NCBI GenBank assembly: GCA_964019655.1
Contig: CAXHTR010000001.1
Span: 806,001-870,000 of the forward strand
Origin: Perkinsela sp. pyNocScin1
Taxonomy: Eukaryota > Euglenozoa > Kinetoplastea > Prokinetoplastida > Perkinselidae
Reading direction: 5' to 3'
Length of the DNA stretch: 64,000 nt
Shown: positions 47,701-57,300 of the stretch, in pieces
How positions within the stretch are numbered: position 1 is the stretch's first letter
How the letters are laid out: the number at the start of each line of letters is the position of its first letter
Translations under genes and position numbers: made by a program
Notes under the pieces: model-generated
The model's input: the letters and a program-made list of their open reading frames with translations, nothing else
What the model was told of the DNA's origin: nothing
Databases searched by the model: none

Positions 47701-49126
47701 CTGGCAGCCAGACGAGTGCGCCGCGATCACGACGAAGCATGTCTCGAAGGCATATCTGCACCGAAATATCATCGTTGAGGGCATTGTCTACGGACTGCAG
47801 CGGTTTGCACTCACCAGCTTCCTCCGGCGGCTCTTGCGCGTCGATAGCACCAAGCGCGAGACCATCGCCCTGCAGAACTTTTCGCTCGCTGTGCACAGCG
47901 GCGAGAAATTCGGCTTCCTCGGCATCAACGGGTCGGGCAAGACGACGACGATGCGCATTCTATCGAAGAATGTTTTGCCAACGTTTGGGCTCGTGCAGCT
48001 CGGCAAGTTCCAGTCTTCTCTACCACGGGGTAAGCACCAGGCGCTCGAGGCGGTGCGCGTCGGCTACTGCCCGCAAACAGACTGCCTCTTTGATTTCTTG
48101 ACGCCGTATGAGCACTTGGAGCTTTTTTATGACCTTCGAGAATGCGCAAACGCACATGACTCTCTGAGAGCGGCGTTCCACGCTGATAGAGCACACCACT
48201 CGAGTCAAACAGAGCAACACGGCGCTGGCTGGAGCACATGGGCATCGCACATGAAAACTGCGCTCGAAGCAAAGAACCAGAACGATCGCAAAAAAAAGAA
48301 GCTGATCTACGAGCTTTTACGCGACATGCAGCTACTAACGCACATGGACTGCATCCACGTGGGCGAGAAGCTCAGCGGTGGTAACAAGCGCCGCCTCAAC
48401 GGGCTCATCGCGCTGCTCGGGACGAACATCTGGCTCCTCGACGAGCCGAGCGCGGGGCTTGACCCGATCGGCCGCCGCCAGTACTGGAACCTTATTAACG
48501 CACTGCGCGCCGCACAGCAGACCGGGTCCACGGCTGACAGTGTTTCGGACATACCTGGACATATCGTCTGCGTCCCCAGCGCAGCCCCGACGCTTTTCTT
48601 GGCAACGCATCACATGGAGGAGGTCGAGGCTATCTGCTCGCGAGCGATGATCATCCACAAGACGCCTCCGACGGCCTTTGAGGAGAATGCGAATGTCATG
48701 GCTGATGGATCAGTGCTGCACGTCAAAGAGAAGCTCGGCGCGGGCTATGAGATTACCATGCACGTGAAAGAGGACAGTCATACAACTCTGAGTGGCGCTA
48801 TCGATCGATCGAATCTCATCGCAGGCATCGCTGAGGCGATATTCAAGAACGATGATGCGCAAGACCAGCAGTTTGGCCCAGTGGATCTTGTTGAACCCCT
48901 CGAGAACCGCATTGGGCTATTCCGCGTAAAGGTCCGAACGGAGCGGCACAGAATTCGACTCTCGAGGCTGTTCAAAGCGATGCAGGCGCTCTTGGAGCTT
49001 TGTACACAAGGGCAGCAGAACCCATACGGCCTCATGGACTTTACTATCAGCCAAATAAGCCTCGAGAGCGCTTTCATGGACTTGCATGCTTCACCTGTAG
49101 GCGAGATGAGTAAATCGACTTTGTGA
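41789..49126 (+). CDS. Full-length ABCA-type ABC transporter
   Basis: The 2445-residue protein has the ABCA arrangement: membrane domain, nucleotide-binding domain (NBD), membrane domain, NBD. An N-terminal hydrophobic segment (MLVLILALLGVVLIGAISV) precedes a long extracytosolic loop with Pro/Lys-rich low complexity (about residues 290-370). The first membrane bundle is at about 620-920. NBD1 has Walker A GVNGAGKSTTM (1065), LSGGQKRRL (1177) and LDEPTAGID. NBD2 has GINGSGKTTTM (2045), LSGGNKRRL (2195) and LDEPSAGLD. The two NBDs are about 980 residues apart. ABCA proteins move lipids or sterols across membranes; the substrate is unknown. It is the largest gene in the window. Confidence 0.95.
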   Translation: MLVLILALLGVVLIGAISVSSVQALRDRRQRCLDSCDVLRHKSALKWMFVAATVLQTAFIFLWRHLSSVGHTVQKWVVSQLIDEAKDLPVFWAHFAICFKKNVWLARKRLFSFTAMHVLLPVLWVSPMAFGYVYGQRAQYDFGSYASEVPNSSDISESFDPSTRLVDLNADVWQNEAFACHIHKQHNTTWNGLKPCPENLKRTFVPAAHFMGTQSQTQPDEMRDVLKTLSGILGSAQGGKDTLTGDADVLEELQKALGRLDPEDFDLSQLQNADLTQIFDILKALGVDPLGMGDGDGDDAEEEDEDAPPEPPAFLSNFFQSKKDNLVPSEPKPKHQPKPPKAQKEQKRGKKKHKSKELQRVGKLLKALEKMLDMAESAPDATDLMCLEDASICLRNISNQRAVKAIQGMWGVSARPFAVPNVSSFLLFRFLSRNALQPQKSAPLSILDQKANAINQFLRSGDKLFITPSNHTTARAFRSYLRKISLFAPLILGDPAGVTEAYTAADVIRAAQKDTALSNSIWSIIDFSQPSTQIMLREDIIPNTNLKLLPRLDDRTDHPSAYFASGFLTLQKAVANFFLEFEKDSKKVSGQRLEAHPPIVFAPAEAPSSSNSILSQLGNQLALSFAMALLLFFLSIIKSFVEEKECGRQSVLRVMGLLHAAYTLSTLGFYALVGAFTAILVSGVLQYTVFPNTPLYMLVTFITLYIASLAASAYFLSTFFSKSKTASMVTPLLYFLSALPVMFRFPSPGAFASMKHIGARVASSDIAKVYAETTGSQLTIPAALSLFNLLFFINIPFSSTTVLSWAIDLIVYHETRGSSLGFRNAVSAVADETLVRYPFLLFAAYPAGNVEAGITQSFFPGEKSVTKAHFSAVVLVWFFLTNILSVTFVGYCLDRLFSQESAHRWVSPLQIPFIARCAAFFKNLWITGLFRDLWRQTADQPEVADEQLDESIGTAPLLAEGVHEKTLKGSTDNSKKPTVSLVQAYKEYPMNTSSWNTRTYGVLSYLLPFLLFWISLGLLIVKKVTNRQIWRFRRSAGTPSRPRIIKAVDGIDFHAYENEITVLLGVNGAGKSTTMAMLTGLINPTKIGRGSHVYGKPLGKTALGAAPNLVGFCAQGNDALWPMLTVAEHIEFYFAMKEGGRSERKLRSAGEAYSPEVAELLDILQLRESLETPAGSLSGGQKRRLLFLLAFLSQEYNKLIVLDEPTAGIDINVRHCLWNFLLRMKQRGKTIIISTHYMEEAEVLGDSIILIKDGRIRAQGSSADLKKSVGKGYLLKVSIDAKDMQKNSLLAEYMQSLAQDIRVVSSCAGEIQFAVPSSVRAAIPSVLESLEAPEVQKRFGILNVGISNTTLEEVFLELCGATDAVDDSPFMSAVEEPLKGHKFFKDQQSGPIKRLRDFSTTFLSYIFSSANPLVTRLCKWKPLAHIRVLIGKKHKNTTRDKIFWFYSMLFPLFLLLVLLMGWDRAMDKVSKGEIDGDLPGDEFSLAPREESLLSSIQQIALRRNTFATRWPTAMDFSMNRVFYAKGKKHRLRLCADDLHLPALSPRVIGKCQLGKNMTAKDSKGYVDIWQHVLFPKSDDTVSLQRFLSSAKALVAPIVRKESSYGRKRFAYATGLYYPAANDDRPRRVVWYRTDALHSPPRLLNDIYAEAYPDSTHKMVVSHPLRLPRKEPGALNSTLPSAFTDVKGAAQSRSDAPVVAPNILQSVHSLTLSIFLTLPIAFIPPAFLPFLIKEHSSGMRHLQALAGVSRISYWVANFVYDLLMIMVATHTAILLTLRAFGRFEYVGSLESLFATSLLLFLYTTASLSFVYLSSKFFQNPNTGSNFVRVLFSVSGYFLLLCTLVLRTSESAYYAPLHALFASVFPTYCLGDGLLGLSIRYILRLLNGPGQIPVEEWDKVAAKEGFRGFGRPSDYQNIFAPMVTGNAMLYLLMQTMVFSLLLLISEQSIWEKLQSIVVAKLFLPEEVKQTEPAWQPDECAAITTKHVSKAYLHRNIIVEGIVYGLQRFALTSFLRRLLRVDSTKRETIALQNFSLAVHSGEKFGFLGINGSGKTTTMRILSKNVLPTFGLVQLGKFQSSLPRGKHQALEAVRVGYCPQTDCLFDFLTPYEHLELFYDLRECANAHDSLRAAFHADRAHHSSQTEQHGAGWSTWASHMKTALEAKNQNDRKKKKLIYELLRDMQLLTHMDCIHVGEKLSGGNKRRLNGLIALLGTNIWLLDEPSAGLDPIGRRQYWNLINALRAAQQTGSTADSVSDIPGHIVCVPSAAPTLFLATHHMEEVEAICSRAMIIHKTPPTAFEENANVMADGSVLHVKEKLGAGYEITMHVKEDSHTTLSGAIDRSNLIAGIAEAIFKNDDAQDQQFGPVDLVEPLENRIGLFRVKVRTERHRIRLSRLFKAMQALLELCTQGQQNPYGLMDFTISQISLESAFMDLHASPVGEMSKSTL

Positions 49127-49223
49127 AAACTATGACTGAGTTGGAGTCAGTCATGTTCCAAGTAAAAATTTTAGTTGTGTAATAAAATCTGTCTTCCTCT
49201 TGTCTCATACTAATAATTATGGC

Positions 49224-49865
49224 ATGCACCGATTGCTAAGAAGCTCTTTTCGTCAACCCAGGGTCAATCGAGTGCTCGCACCACTTTCCATGCAAGTGCC
49301 TGGAATGAGCACTAGCTGTAGCTCTCTGATGCGCGTTGGCCGTCATACGAAGAAAGAAACTGCTTTTACACCTTTTGACGAAGAAGAGGGGACGGATGAA
49401 GTTACATACGATCCACCCACAGTATCTGAAACTGAGCCGACAGAGCAAAGTGATGGCCCTGATGCCTCTGAACACGACAAAATAACATGTTCCAAAAAGC
49501 TCGCCAACCCCACAGCGATCGAGCACTCCATCTTTGTCTCGAGGCTCTCGATCAACACCAGCGCAGACGATGTGGAGCACCACTTTTCAGACTGTGGGAA
49601 GATTGTCTGGGTGCACGGGCTGGACTTTGACCGATCGCTCGACGATTTCTACGCGTCGTGCGTCGTGTGCTTCCAGAGCCCCGAGGCCGCCATGGCGGCA
49701 GTCCAGAAGAAGCACGGCAGTCGTCTGCGGACATTCAAGATAGATGTCTCGATGCTCCGGGCGGACAATCGCATGGCATCGCATGGAAAGGGCCTGAAGC
49801 TACAGAATGCGATGAAAGCATTGGAAGAACGAAAAGGGCCAGTTCTGCTCTCTCCTGTTACGTAA
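49224..49865 (+). CDS. RNA-recognition-motif (RRM) protein
   Basis: The protein is 213 residues from the ATG at 49224; the frame continues upstream only to a TTG. After a Ser/Thr-rich basic N-terminus (possible mitochondrial targeting) and an acidic linker, one RRM lies at about residues 100-180. Its RNP2-like segment is SIFVSRLS and its RNP1-like segment is DFYASCVVCF, with the DDVEHHFSDCGKI helix between. The RNP1 aromatic pattern is weakened, so RNA affinity may be low. RRM proteins are the main post-transcriptional regulators in organisms with polycistronic transcription. Confidence 0.75.
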   Translation: MHRLLRSSFRQPRVNRVLAPLSMQVPGMSTSCSSLMRVGRHTKKETAFTPFDEEEGTDEVTYDPPTVSETEPTEQSDGPDASEHDKITCSKKLANPTAIEHSIFVSRLSINTSADDVEHHFSDCGKIVWVHGLDFDRSLDDFYASCVVCFQSPEAAMAAVQKKHGSRLRTFKIDVSMLRADNRMASHGKGLKLQNAMKALEERKGPVLLSPVT

Positions 49866-50275
49866 TGTAAATGAAAATCTGTGAAACTTCAGCCAACAGA
49901 TGCACATATAGGATCATACTTCGAAGTTGTTTACAGAGATGTAAACGCGTTCTGCTAAAGGCTGAAAATGAGAAATAGTATCTCCAGTTGTCCTTCGTAC
50001 ATGGTTCCATACTCTGCTCAACATGAAAATACAAGGAGCACAAGATCGATCGTGGTGGCCATAGAATGCTTAAATTTCAGATTTTAAGGGAAAACTATGA
50101 ACCAGAGGTAAATATAGACATAGACCCCAAATGGATCTTATGTGCTAGATCACGCTTCTCTATTTAGAAGGGTAAGCATAAAAATTCAAAAGAAAGATTA
50201 TATTCATATGCGAATATTACTTCACTGTAGGGACCAAAGCAAGTTCTATCGTATACCTCTCCTTATAATACTGAA
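49866..50275. other. 410-bp AT-rich gap
   Basis: No open frame, RNA gene or repeat was seen here. It is an AT-rich spacer between the RRM gene and the first LRR gene. It marks the switch from conserved genes to the LRR family region. Confidence 0.5.
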
Positions 50276-50902
50276 ATGCTTTCATTGCTCATCGCCATCG
50301 ATAGCCATATCGGTCGCTTCGACCCATCGATGCTCACACAACAACAGCTGATGGAGCTCTTCTTCACCCCGGACGAGTCTGACCCACACGAATACGCAGA
50401 GCCTCGATTTTTAGATGACGCTTGCACGTGGAACGGCATCACATGTGGGGCTGGAGGGGTTGTCGAGGAAATTGACTGGGTGAGTTACAGACTTCGTATT
50501 GCGGGAACGATCGATTTCAGTAAAATGCCACAGAGCGTTCTCTTTATCAACTTTTTTGACTCACCGCTCTTTGGCGAAGTCGACACAAGCGCTCTCCCAG
50601 AGTCTCTGACGGGGATTTGTCTTCAAGACTGCAAATTTAGTGGGAGCCTTCACATGAGTGCACTTCCGCCGAGGCTCGAGAGCTTCATTGTGACTGGGAA
50701 TCGGATCAGTACAGTTGGCCAAATAAGCAATCTCCCACTGACACTTTGCGAGCTCACGATCAACGAAAAGTGCGTAATCCACAAGGATATCCACATTGGA
50801 ATGCTCCCCGATACTGACTTGGAGCTTGACATCGTCACGTGCGGGTTTGAGCAAGTCATTTTTGAATATGCGGACGATGAAAAGAGAGTATCGTACAAAT
50901 AG
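50276..50902 (+). CDS. Leucine-rich-repeat protein (family member 1)
   Basis: The 208-residue protein starts MLSLLIAIDSHIGRFD. It has a plant-like LRR N-cap (CTWNGITC, residues about 47-54). About four 23-residue repeats follow on the pattern LP..L..L.L..N.FSGS (..SLHMSALPPRLESFIVTGNR..). Later repeats degenerate, and the protein ends in an acidic tail. There is no strong signal peptide and no membrane segment. LRRs bind other proteins. It shares its cap and repeat pattern with the genes at 52399, 53334 and 62798, so these are paralogues. Confidence 0.8.
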   Translation: MLSLLIAIDSHIGRFDPSMLTQQQLMELFFTPDESDPHEYAEPRFLDDACTWNGITCGAGGVVEEIDWVSYRLRIAGTIDFSKMPQSVLFINFFDSPLFGEVDTSALPESLTGICLQDCKFSGSLHMSALPPRLESFIVTGNRISTVGQISNLPLTLCELTINEKCVIHKDIHIGMLPDTDLELDIVTCGFEQVIFEYADDEKRVSYK

Positions 50903-51046
50903 AAATGCATTTGGATGCTCAATCCGAGTGAACGAGCTTTCATCTCTGCGTCTAAACCCTCGACAGCTATAGTGGCCAAAAATAAGATACACAAATACGA
51001 TACGTACATATTCAATATTTTCCTCACATTTTAGTATTTACCTCTT

Positions 51047-52285
51047 ATGCACCGCGGACGACACGCAGCACTCCAGAGTTTGCTATTATCTCAGCGCAGA
51101 AAATTATCGACAGCTGGAATGACAATGGGCCTGATGGGTCTACAAAGGCCATTGCACACTGGCCAGCATTACAGCCTCCGCTGGACCCATCAGCAAAGAT
51201 GGCAGTCGAATGTTCGCCTCGAGCCAGCCGATCAGTTCCACCCCTCATCCGGTCAGGGCAAGCGCCTCATGCGATACAGCGCGCTTTTGGCCGTAATGTA
51301 CACTGCGAGGCGTATTTACGATTCCCTTTGTGACATTGACCATGCGAGTGCGCACGTCGAGTCCCTCACATGCACCATTCTGGAGCAAGCTAGCGAGACG
51401 AAAGCCTTCACTCGAGTGAAAGTCTCGATGGAATTCGATGAGAATGATAAACAAATCCTGAGGCAGCTGCAAACGCTCTTCACTGTAGGGCACATACGCG
51501 TGACAGAGTCCAAAACTGAGAAAACAGCTGATGGCTTCGTTGTTGGCTGGGAGGTTGAGAAAGATTCGGCAAAGTGCACATTACTTCTCAAAAATACAAA
51601 AGGCTTTCTATTGTCTCCAAAGTCAGATATTCAAGTATCTCCTCGGCGAGAGAGCCGATCAGTCGACTACAGCAGTAGCGTCCAGTCCTTGGGCTTATTT
51701 GCTCGGCTTGCTGGATGGCTCGCCTCCTTCCTCGATAGAAACAACAATCTCTCTTTTCTCGACCTGCCCAATCGAGTCGACCGCCTCATCATGGTCAGCA
51801 GGGCAGATGACATTCCAAAGCTGTACACAATCTTTGCGAGGTGCACAGGCTACGCCGCCTGCGGCACTGCCGACCACACGCTGCGTGCGGGCAAGGACAG
51901 CAGGCTGCATCGCATTCCGCTCCTCTGGATCATCGAGGCCGATGGCCCAGAGGACATCGCCCTCCTCAAAGAGCTCCAGCACGTCGCAAAGGGGTCCCAT
52001 TTTTTCGACTTTTACGTAACGACACCAAGGCCGTGCTGGGGATGGCCCTCTGGTATCGGGCCCATCACCGAAAGCCTCATGCGTGATATGGTCCCCGCTG
52101 AAATCACAGATGGCATTGGGAATTCGTTTAGGTTGCCGTTCGCAGCGCAGCGGTATAGCACAGGCTTTATTTTGAGTGGCAGCGATGCGTTCCTTGGGCG
52201 ACTGATGGGCCCAAAGACTGGTGCGCTGGCGAGTCATCTGCCGGAGGGCTTTGATACAAAAAATTCTGTTCGAGTCATCACATAA
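51047..52285 (+). CDS. Degenerate ferredoxin/cytochrome-b5-reductase-like protein with mitochondrial presequence
   Basis: The 412-residue protein has a long basic N-terminus rich in Arg, Gln and Ser (MHRGRHAALQSLLLSQRRK), typical of mitochondrial targeting. The second half resembles the NAD-binding half of the cytochrome-b5-reductase fold. The strand-loop normally GMIAGGTGITP reads LIMVSRADDIPK; a ..LWIIEADGPEDIALLKELQ segment matches the xxFANxxExDILLRxEL element; and ..WPSGIGPITESLMRDM matches the ..GxVxxEMIxxHLP element. The end FILSGSDAFLG matches CGPPPMxx. The glycine-rich and Cys-Gly motifs are lost, so NAD binding is doubtful. It sits between two LRR genes. Confidence 0.5.
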   Translation: MHRGRHAALQSLLLSQRRKLSTAGMTMGLMGLQRPLHTGQHYSLRWTHQQRWQSNVRLEPADQFHPSSGQGKRLMRYSALLAVMYTARRIYDSLCDIDHASAHVESLTCTILEQASETKAFTRVKVSMEFDENDKQILRQLQTLFTVGHIRVTESKTEKTADGFVVGWEVEKDSAKCTLLLKNTKGFLLSPKSDIQVSPRRESRSVDYSSSVQSLGLFARLAGWLASFLDRNNNLSFLDLPNRVDRLIMVSRADDIPKLYTIFARCTGYAACGTADHTLRAGKDSRLHRIPLLWIIEADGPEDIALLKELQHVAKGSHFFDFYVTTPRPCWGWPSGIGPITESLMRDMVPAEITDGIGNSFRLPFAAQRYSTGFILSGSDAFLGRLMGPKTGALASHLPEGFDTKNSVRVIT

Positions 52286-52398
52286 TTCTTTTTTAAGATG
52301 TGTGGCGAATCCGTTTGGTTGTGTATGCTTTGGGTGAAGGATTTTTCAATTCTCGCATTTAAAAAGCGAATTATTTTTTCTTTCACTTAAATCTTCAA

Positions 52399-53232
52399 AT
52401 GCTATCTCTCTTGTTCATCCGCCATGGGCTAACGATTGACGCAATAGCCGGGCTGGGCAAGTTTGACGCATCGTCAATGGACGACCAGACGCGCATGGAG
52501 CTCCTCGTCTCTGACATCAAAAACCTCCAAAACCTGAAAAGCAAGGACGCATCTTTTCGGCCCATCAGCGATTGGCCAGGGCTGACCCTTGCTGCAGACG
52601 GCACTGTCGAAAAGATCGACATGAGCTTTATGATAGGCATGAGCCTCTTCTACTCGGATGACGAGGACTACATCATCGGGCCGAAAGGCAACATCGACTT
52701 CAAATGGCTGCCCACTGGCGTCACACTCGTGACGATGAGGGAGCTCGAGCTTTGTGGAACGGTCGACACAGAATCGCTCCCTCGCGGCCTGCAGAGATTG
52801 GACATCGCCGAAAATATCCTCGAGGGTGAATTCCGAACCTGTGGCTTACCCGAAGGCCTCCGTGTTCTGTTCGTTGAGTGCAATAAATTTGTGGGCTCCT
52901 TCGACCTCGCGCACATTCCCAAGCAAATTTTGGAGATCAACGCCCGCGAGAACCGTTTTTCGGGCAGCGTGGACTTCTCTGCAATTCCACCGTTTCTTGG
53001 CTATCTCAACTTGAAGAACAACGAGTTTTCGGGCAGTATTGACCTATCAAAGATTCCAGCTGGCCTCAGAGAGCTCGGCCTTTCGCTCAACGACTTTTCG
53101 CAGCCCACTCTTGTCGTTCGCAAGCCCACCGCAGATTCCTCGCGCATTTTGTTAGATTATTCGAAATTTGAGCGCATAATTGACCTCGAGGGAAATGATG
53201 CGACGTCTTTTATCATCGATGAGAGATATTAG
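52399..53232 (+). CDS. Leucine-rich-repeat protein (family member 2)
   Basis: The 277-residue protein starts MLSLLFIRHG. The N-cap position lacks cysteines and reads ISDWPGLTL, but still has the W-x-G-hydrophobic core. Regular 23-residue repeats run from about residue 85 to 230 (GTVDTESLPRGLQRLDIAEN, then GEFRTCGLPEGLRVLFVECN and GSVDFSAIPPFLGYLNLKNN). The final part is an acidic non-repeat tail. A pyrimidine-rich stretch precedes the start. Its cap segment FRPI..W is nearly identical to that of the broken copy at 62798. Confidence 0.8.
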   Translation: MLSLLFIRHGLTIDAIAGLGKFDASSMDDQTRMELLVSDIKNLQNLKSKDASFRPISDWPGLTLAADGTVEKIDMSFMIGMSLFYSDDEDYIIGPKGNIDFKWLPTGVTLVTMRELELCGTVDTESLPRGLQRLDIAENILEGEFRTCGLPEGLRVLFVECNKFVGSFDLAHIPKQILEINARENRFSGSVDFSAIPPFLGYLNLKNNEFSGSIDLSKIPAGLRELGLSLNDFSQPTLVVRKPTADSSRILLDYSKFERIIDLEGNDATSFIIDERY

Positions 53233-53333
53233 TCTTTTAAACATGTGCTTTAACAGACAAGACTATCAGTAAGAATTCTTTGTTACAGAAATCTATGATC
53301 TGTAGTGCATATTGTCTATTAGCGTAAATTTGA

Positions 53334-54233
53334 ATGCTCGCACTCCTTCTCGCCTGTGCAGACACATCGAAGACCTCCAAAGTGAACCCCATGCTCTACC
53401 CACAGGAGACGCGCCTCGAGAAGTTTTTCGGGGACATCGAAACCAAGCGTATTCGAACGAAGCGTGTCTTCGGCACGCGAAAGAAGATCAAGGCCGTCTG
53501 CTCGTGGCACGGCATCACATGCGACGCAAGCGGCGAGGTGGAAGCGATCAAGTGGTGGGGCATTCGCCTCAACGGGCAGCTCGATGTGGCATGGTTCCCG
53601 CACTCAGTGGCTGTGTTCATGGCGACGAGCACGAGCCTCAAAGGGACATGGGACTTCGCTGCCCTGTCCCCGAAGCTCCGCGAGTTCAACGTCAGTATCA
53701 ACTTTCTCAAGGGCACGCTCGACGTCACTGTGCTGCCAGCCAACTTGCATATCATCAACCTGGGAGGCAACTTATTCTCAGGGTCTATTGATCTCAGCAA
53801 GCTACAGTCAGAGGTGCAGGATCTCGACCTCTCAGACAACAATTTTTGGGGGTCCATTGACCTCGAGAATCTGCCGCAGGGCCTCATCAGTCTGAACCTG
53901 AGCCACAATGAGTTCTCAGGAAGCGCAGACTTTTTCTCTCTTCCCCCTAACATATGCAATTTATCCGTGCGATCAAACAATTTGAGCGGAGACATTCTAC
54001 TCGAGCGGGTACCTCAGCACATGGAGCTCTTTGACATCTCGCAGAACGATTTTACGGGGTATGTCGACCTCAGCACTGCGCCAATTTTCCGCAATCCCGA
54101 GGCGGACGTCGACATCTCTCAAAACCAGCTCACCGTGAGTGGGCGGGATGAGGTCAGTGTCCACCACAATTTCATTCGCCAAGCAGGTGAACACGAAGAA
54201 ATTCTGGACGCGCACGTTAATGTAATGAGGTGA
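53334..54233 (+). CDS. Leucine-rich-repeat protein (family member 3)
   Basis: The 299-residue protein starts MLALLLACADTSK and carries the complete CSWHGITC cap (residues about 56-63). About seven consecutive 23-residue repeats follow, each fitting GSxDLSxLPxxLxxLxLSxNxFS (..GSIDLSKLQSEVQDLDLSDN.. ..GSIDLENLPQGLISLNLSHN..). The last repeats end at about residue 255, and an acidic tail closes the protein. The repeats fit the plant-type curved LRR solenoid. The protein probably binds a partner protein; its location is unclear because the N-terminus is only weakly hydrophobic. Confidence 0.83.
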   Translation: MLALLLACADTSKTSKVNPMLYPQETRLEKFFGDIETKRIRTKRVFGTRKKIKAVCSWHGITCDASGEVEAIKWWGIRLNGQLDVAWFPHSVAVFMATSTSLKGTWDFAALSPKLREFNVSINFLKGTLDVTVLPANLHIINLGGNLFSGSIDLSKLQSEVQDLDLSDNNFWGSIDLENLPQGLISLNLSHNEFSGSADFFSLPPNICNLSVRSNNLSGDILLERVPQHMELFDISQNDFTGYVDLSTAPIFRNPEADVDISQNQLTVSGRDEVSVHHNFIRQAGEHEEILDAHVNVMR

Positions 54234-54300
54234 TCCGATGTGAAACTTTGGGCTCAGCATGAAATTTCGAGAAAGATTCGATATTTGATTTTTTTGGTAA

Positions 54301-54320
54301 AAATTTGTTTTTCACCAAAG
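54301..54320 (+). promoter_or_regulatory. Putative trans-splice acceptor of the SF3B3 gene
   Basis: A T-rich tract ends in CAAAG at 54320, 17 bases before the SF3B3 ATG at 54338. Two further tracts of the same kind precede other genes in this window. It is inferred from sequence alone. Confidence 0.35.
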
Positions 54321-54337
54321 CCTTTATTTCACTCCAA

Positions 54338-57300
54338 ATGAAGCTGTACGCAGGCACACTGTCGCCACCGACGGCGATCACATCGAGCTGCACCGGCTCA
54401 TTCACCGACCCACTGGCACACGAGGTCGTTGTCGTCCGCGGCTCGTCGGTCCTCGAGCTCTGGCGCATCGCCGCGTCCAGCGCCACCAGCGCGGATGACT
54501 TCCAGTCCAGCTCGCACGTGAGCCAGATCGGTCGCCTCAGCACTTTTAGCACCATCGCGTCCGTCTCGACGTTCCGCCTCGAGGGCGAGGGCGGCCGGGA
54601 CAGGGACGTGCTCATCGTCACCGGCGAGAGCGGTTTCATTTCCGTGCTGCGCTACACCGCGGGCACTGACGTCACGGGCGCCCAGCGGAGCGCCGCGCCG
54701 ATCTCCATGCTTGAAGACTACAGCGTATGCGAGGGCGCGTCCCCGTTCTACCCCATGCAGTACGCGCCGCTGCACTCCACAACTTTTCATAATTTGCAGG
54801 ACCAGCCCGCGCCGGTCATCGGTGGTGGCTGGGAGCGCCTCTTCCACACCAAAGTCGACCGCAGTGCGCTGCACGCGAGCTGGTCACCGCTCTGCAGCCC
54901 AAACTCCCACGTCGCCGTCCAGCCCAACTGCTTCATGATCGCCGCGATCGAAAAGAATAAAATCTGCGTGCAGCTCGGCAAGCTCTCCGCCACGGCCCTG
55001 CGCTACGAGAAGGCTGTGTCGGCCGATGCCGATGGCGCCGACGACATGGGCGACGAGTCGGAGAAGGGCACGTCGACGTTCGTCTCGCCCTGTGCGATCC
55101 CCAACGTCCAGCGCCTAAACAACACCAACGTCGAAGTCAAGCGCGCATATTATCTGAGTTCTGCGGCAGACGCCCGGAACGACCGCATCTGCCTCAGCGT
55201 CGTGCCCCTGGCGCTTTTCCGCGTGTACGCGCCCGATGGCAGTGCGCAGCACGCCGCTGGGGCCAAGGCGCGGGAGAATTTTTCGTACTTTGCGGCCCTC
55301 GAGATGCGCCGTCGTACGAAAGAGTCGGCAGAGCCGGAGAAACACGGTGCAGCGCATAAGCTTTTAGTGCTCTACGAGTTCAATCCGCTCAACCACGCGA
55401 TCAACCAGCTCGCGACAGCCCCGGTCGACCCGACTGCGTACGCGCTCTTCGCGCTGCCGGCCGGCACTGTGCAGCTGAGTGCCAACGGCGATGAAACGGC
55501 AGAGAAGAATGCACTCGCCAAGTTCACGGGGTGCCCGGGCGGGCTGCTGCTGTGCACAGCGAAGGCGTGCCAGTGGGTCAACCCGCTGCAGCTCCTCGGG
55601 GCTTCCAGCAGCAAGCTCAACACAGTCACTGTGCAGATCCCCCAGCGCTTCGACCAGCCGCGTGACGCCCCGGCGCAGATTGTGTGCGGGTCGCTCAAGG
55701 CGTCGCTCGGCCGCGACGGCAACGGCGTCTGCACGGGCGTCCTGCAGAACAGCCTCGGTGATCTTTTTCAGGTGAAGCTGTCTGTCGTCACCTACCTCGA
55801 GGGCAACCTCCTCGACAAGTCCATCGGGCTCACCAAGCAGGCGCAGGTCTACGACTTTTCTATAAACTATTTCGATACAGTGCCAGTCGCACGCGCCCTG
55901 CACTTCACGCACGACGGCAAGGCGCTACTCGCGATCAGCGAGGCGAGCGACCACATTTTGTACGCGATCCGCGACAGCGCGCAGGGCTTCAGTGGCGTAA
56001 AGCCACACCAAATCGGCCTCGCCTGGGTTCATTCAGATCGCCCGCAGCAGTACGAGCCTATCGTAGAAAGCGACAGTTTCAATAAATCCCGCACGCACAC
56101 GCTCGTGTTCCACCCCAAAGCCCTCGAGAACCTTCGCGCGCTCCAGGCCATGCCCAACTGCACCGGCATGGCGCAGCTGCAGCACTTTGCAATTTCGACT
56201 GACGTCGACGGCATTTCGCACCCGAGCAGCCGCCTCGTCGGTCTCTGCGGGCAGGGCGGTGCCGGCTCGATCGTCCACTTCACTGCAGCGATGCCAGCAT
56301 CCCTGAAATCGCATAAAGACCTCGGCTCCAATTTCCCAGTCAAACTCTTCGCCCTGACGCCAAAGCAGCAGCGAAAAGGCCACCACGCGCGACAGATCTC
56401 CGAAAATCCGCACCTTCTCGTCTTTTCGTACTTTGATGGTACGCTGGTCTACGGCCTTGATGACTCACTCGCTGTTGGTGATACTGTCCTCAACGCGCCG
56501 TCCGACGGCTCCGCAGACGCGCCGCAGCAGCCAGAGGTGCCGATCCCCTTCGACAACCCGACGCTCGCGACGACAGTGCTCGCCAACGGCGACTATGTGC
56601 AGATCCAAAAGCACAAGCTCGTGCACTTCGTCGCCGGCCAATTCCGTTTTTGGAAGCCCCCGGCGGGCTCCACGATGTTCCTTGCCGCCGCGAACGCCTC
56701 GCAGATCGTCGTCGCCATCGAAAAAACGGAAGACTCTTCTGCGAAGACTGACAAAACGTATTTCTTCGAATATTTCCGCCAGGAGGAGAGCGGCGTGCTG
56801 CACGACCCCGTCAAGCTGCCCCTGAGCCGCCGCCCGCTGTGCCTGGCGCTCGCCTCACGCACGTCGCTCGATGCGTGCGCGCCGTTCCTCGTCGCGGCCT
56901 TCGAAGGTGGCCGCCTCGAAGTCTGGGAACTCGGCCGCGGCCTCATCGGCGCCGCCGAGGCCATTTACTGCATCCTCGTCCTCAACGTCCCGTTCCCCGT
57001 CGCATCCCTCAGCCTTTTGGCGAACGACTGCGAGAACACGCTGAACTGCGTTGAGCGCATGGAGAGTGCCTCGGGCGTCTTTCAGCGAGCGCAGCAGTGG
57101 TCCCTGCTCGTCGGCTTCGCCAACGGGCTCGTCGAGGAAAAAATTTTGTTCGAAGAGCACGCCGGCGACGTCACGCTGCGCGCCCTCGGCAACCAGCAGT
57201 ACCAGGCAATATCCAGCGGCGCGCAGGGCCACACAAGTAGCTTGCGGCTCCGCGCGAGCGCGATGTTCCCGCTCGGCACCGCCCCAGTCAAGCTGCAGTG

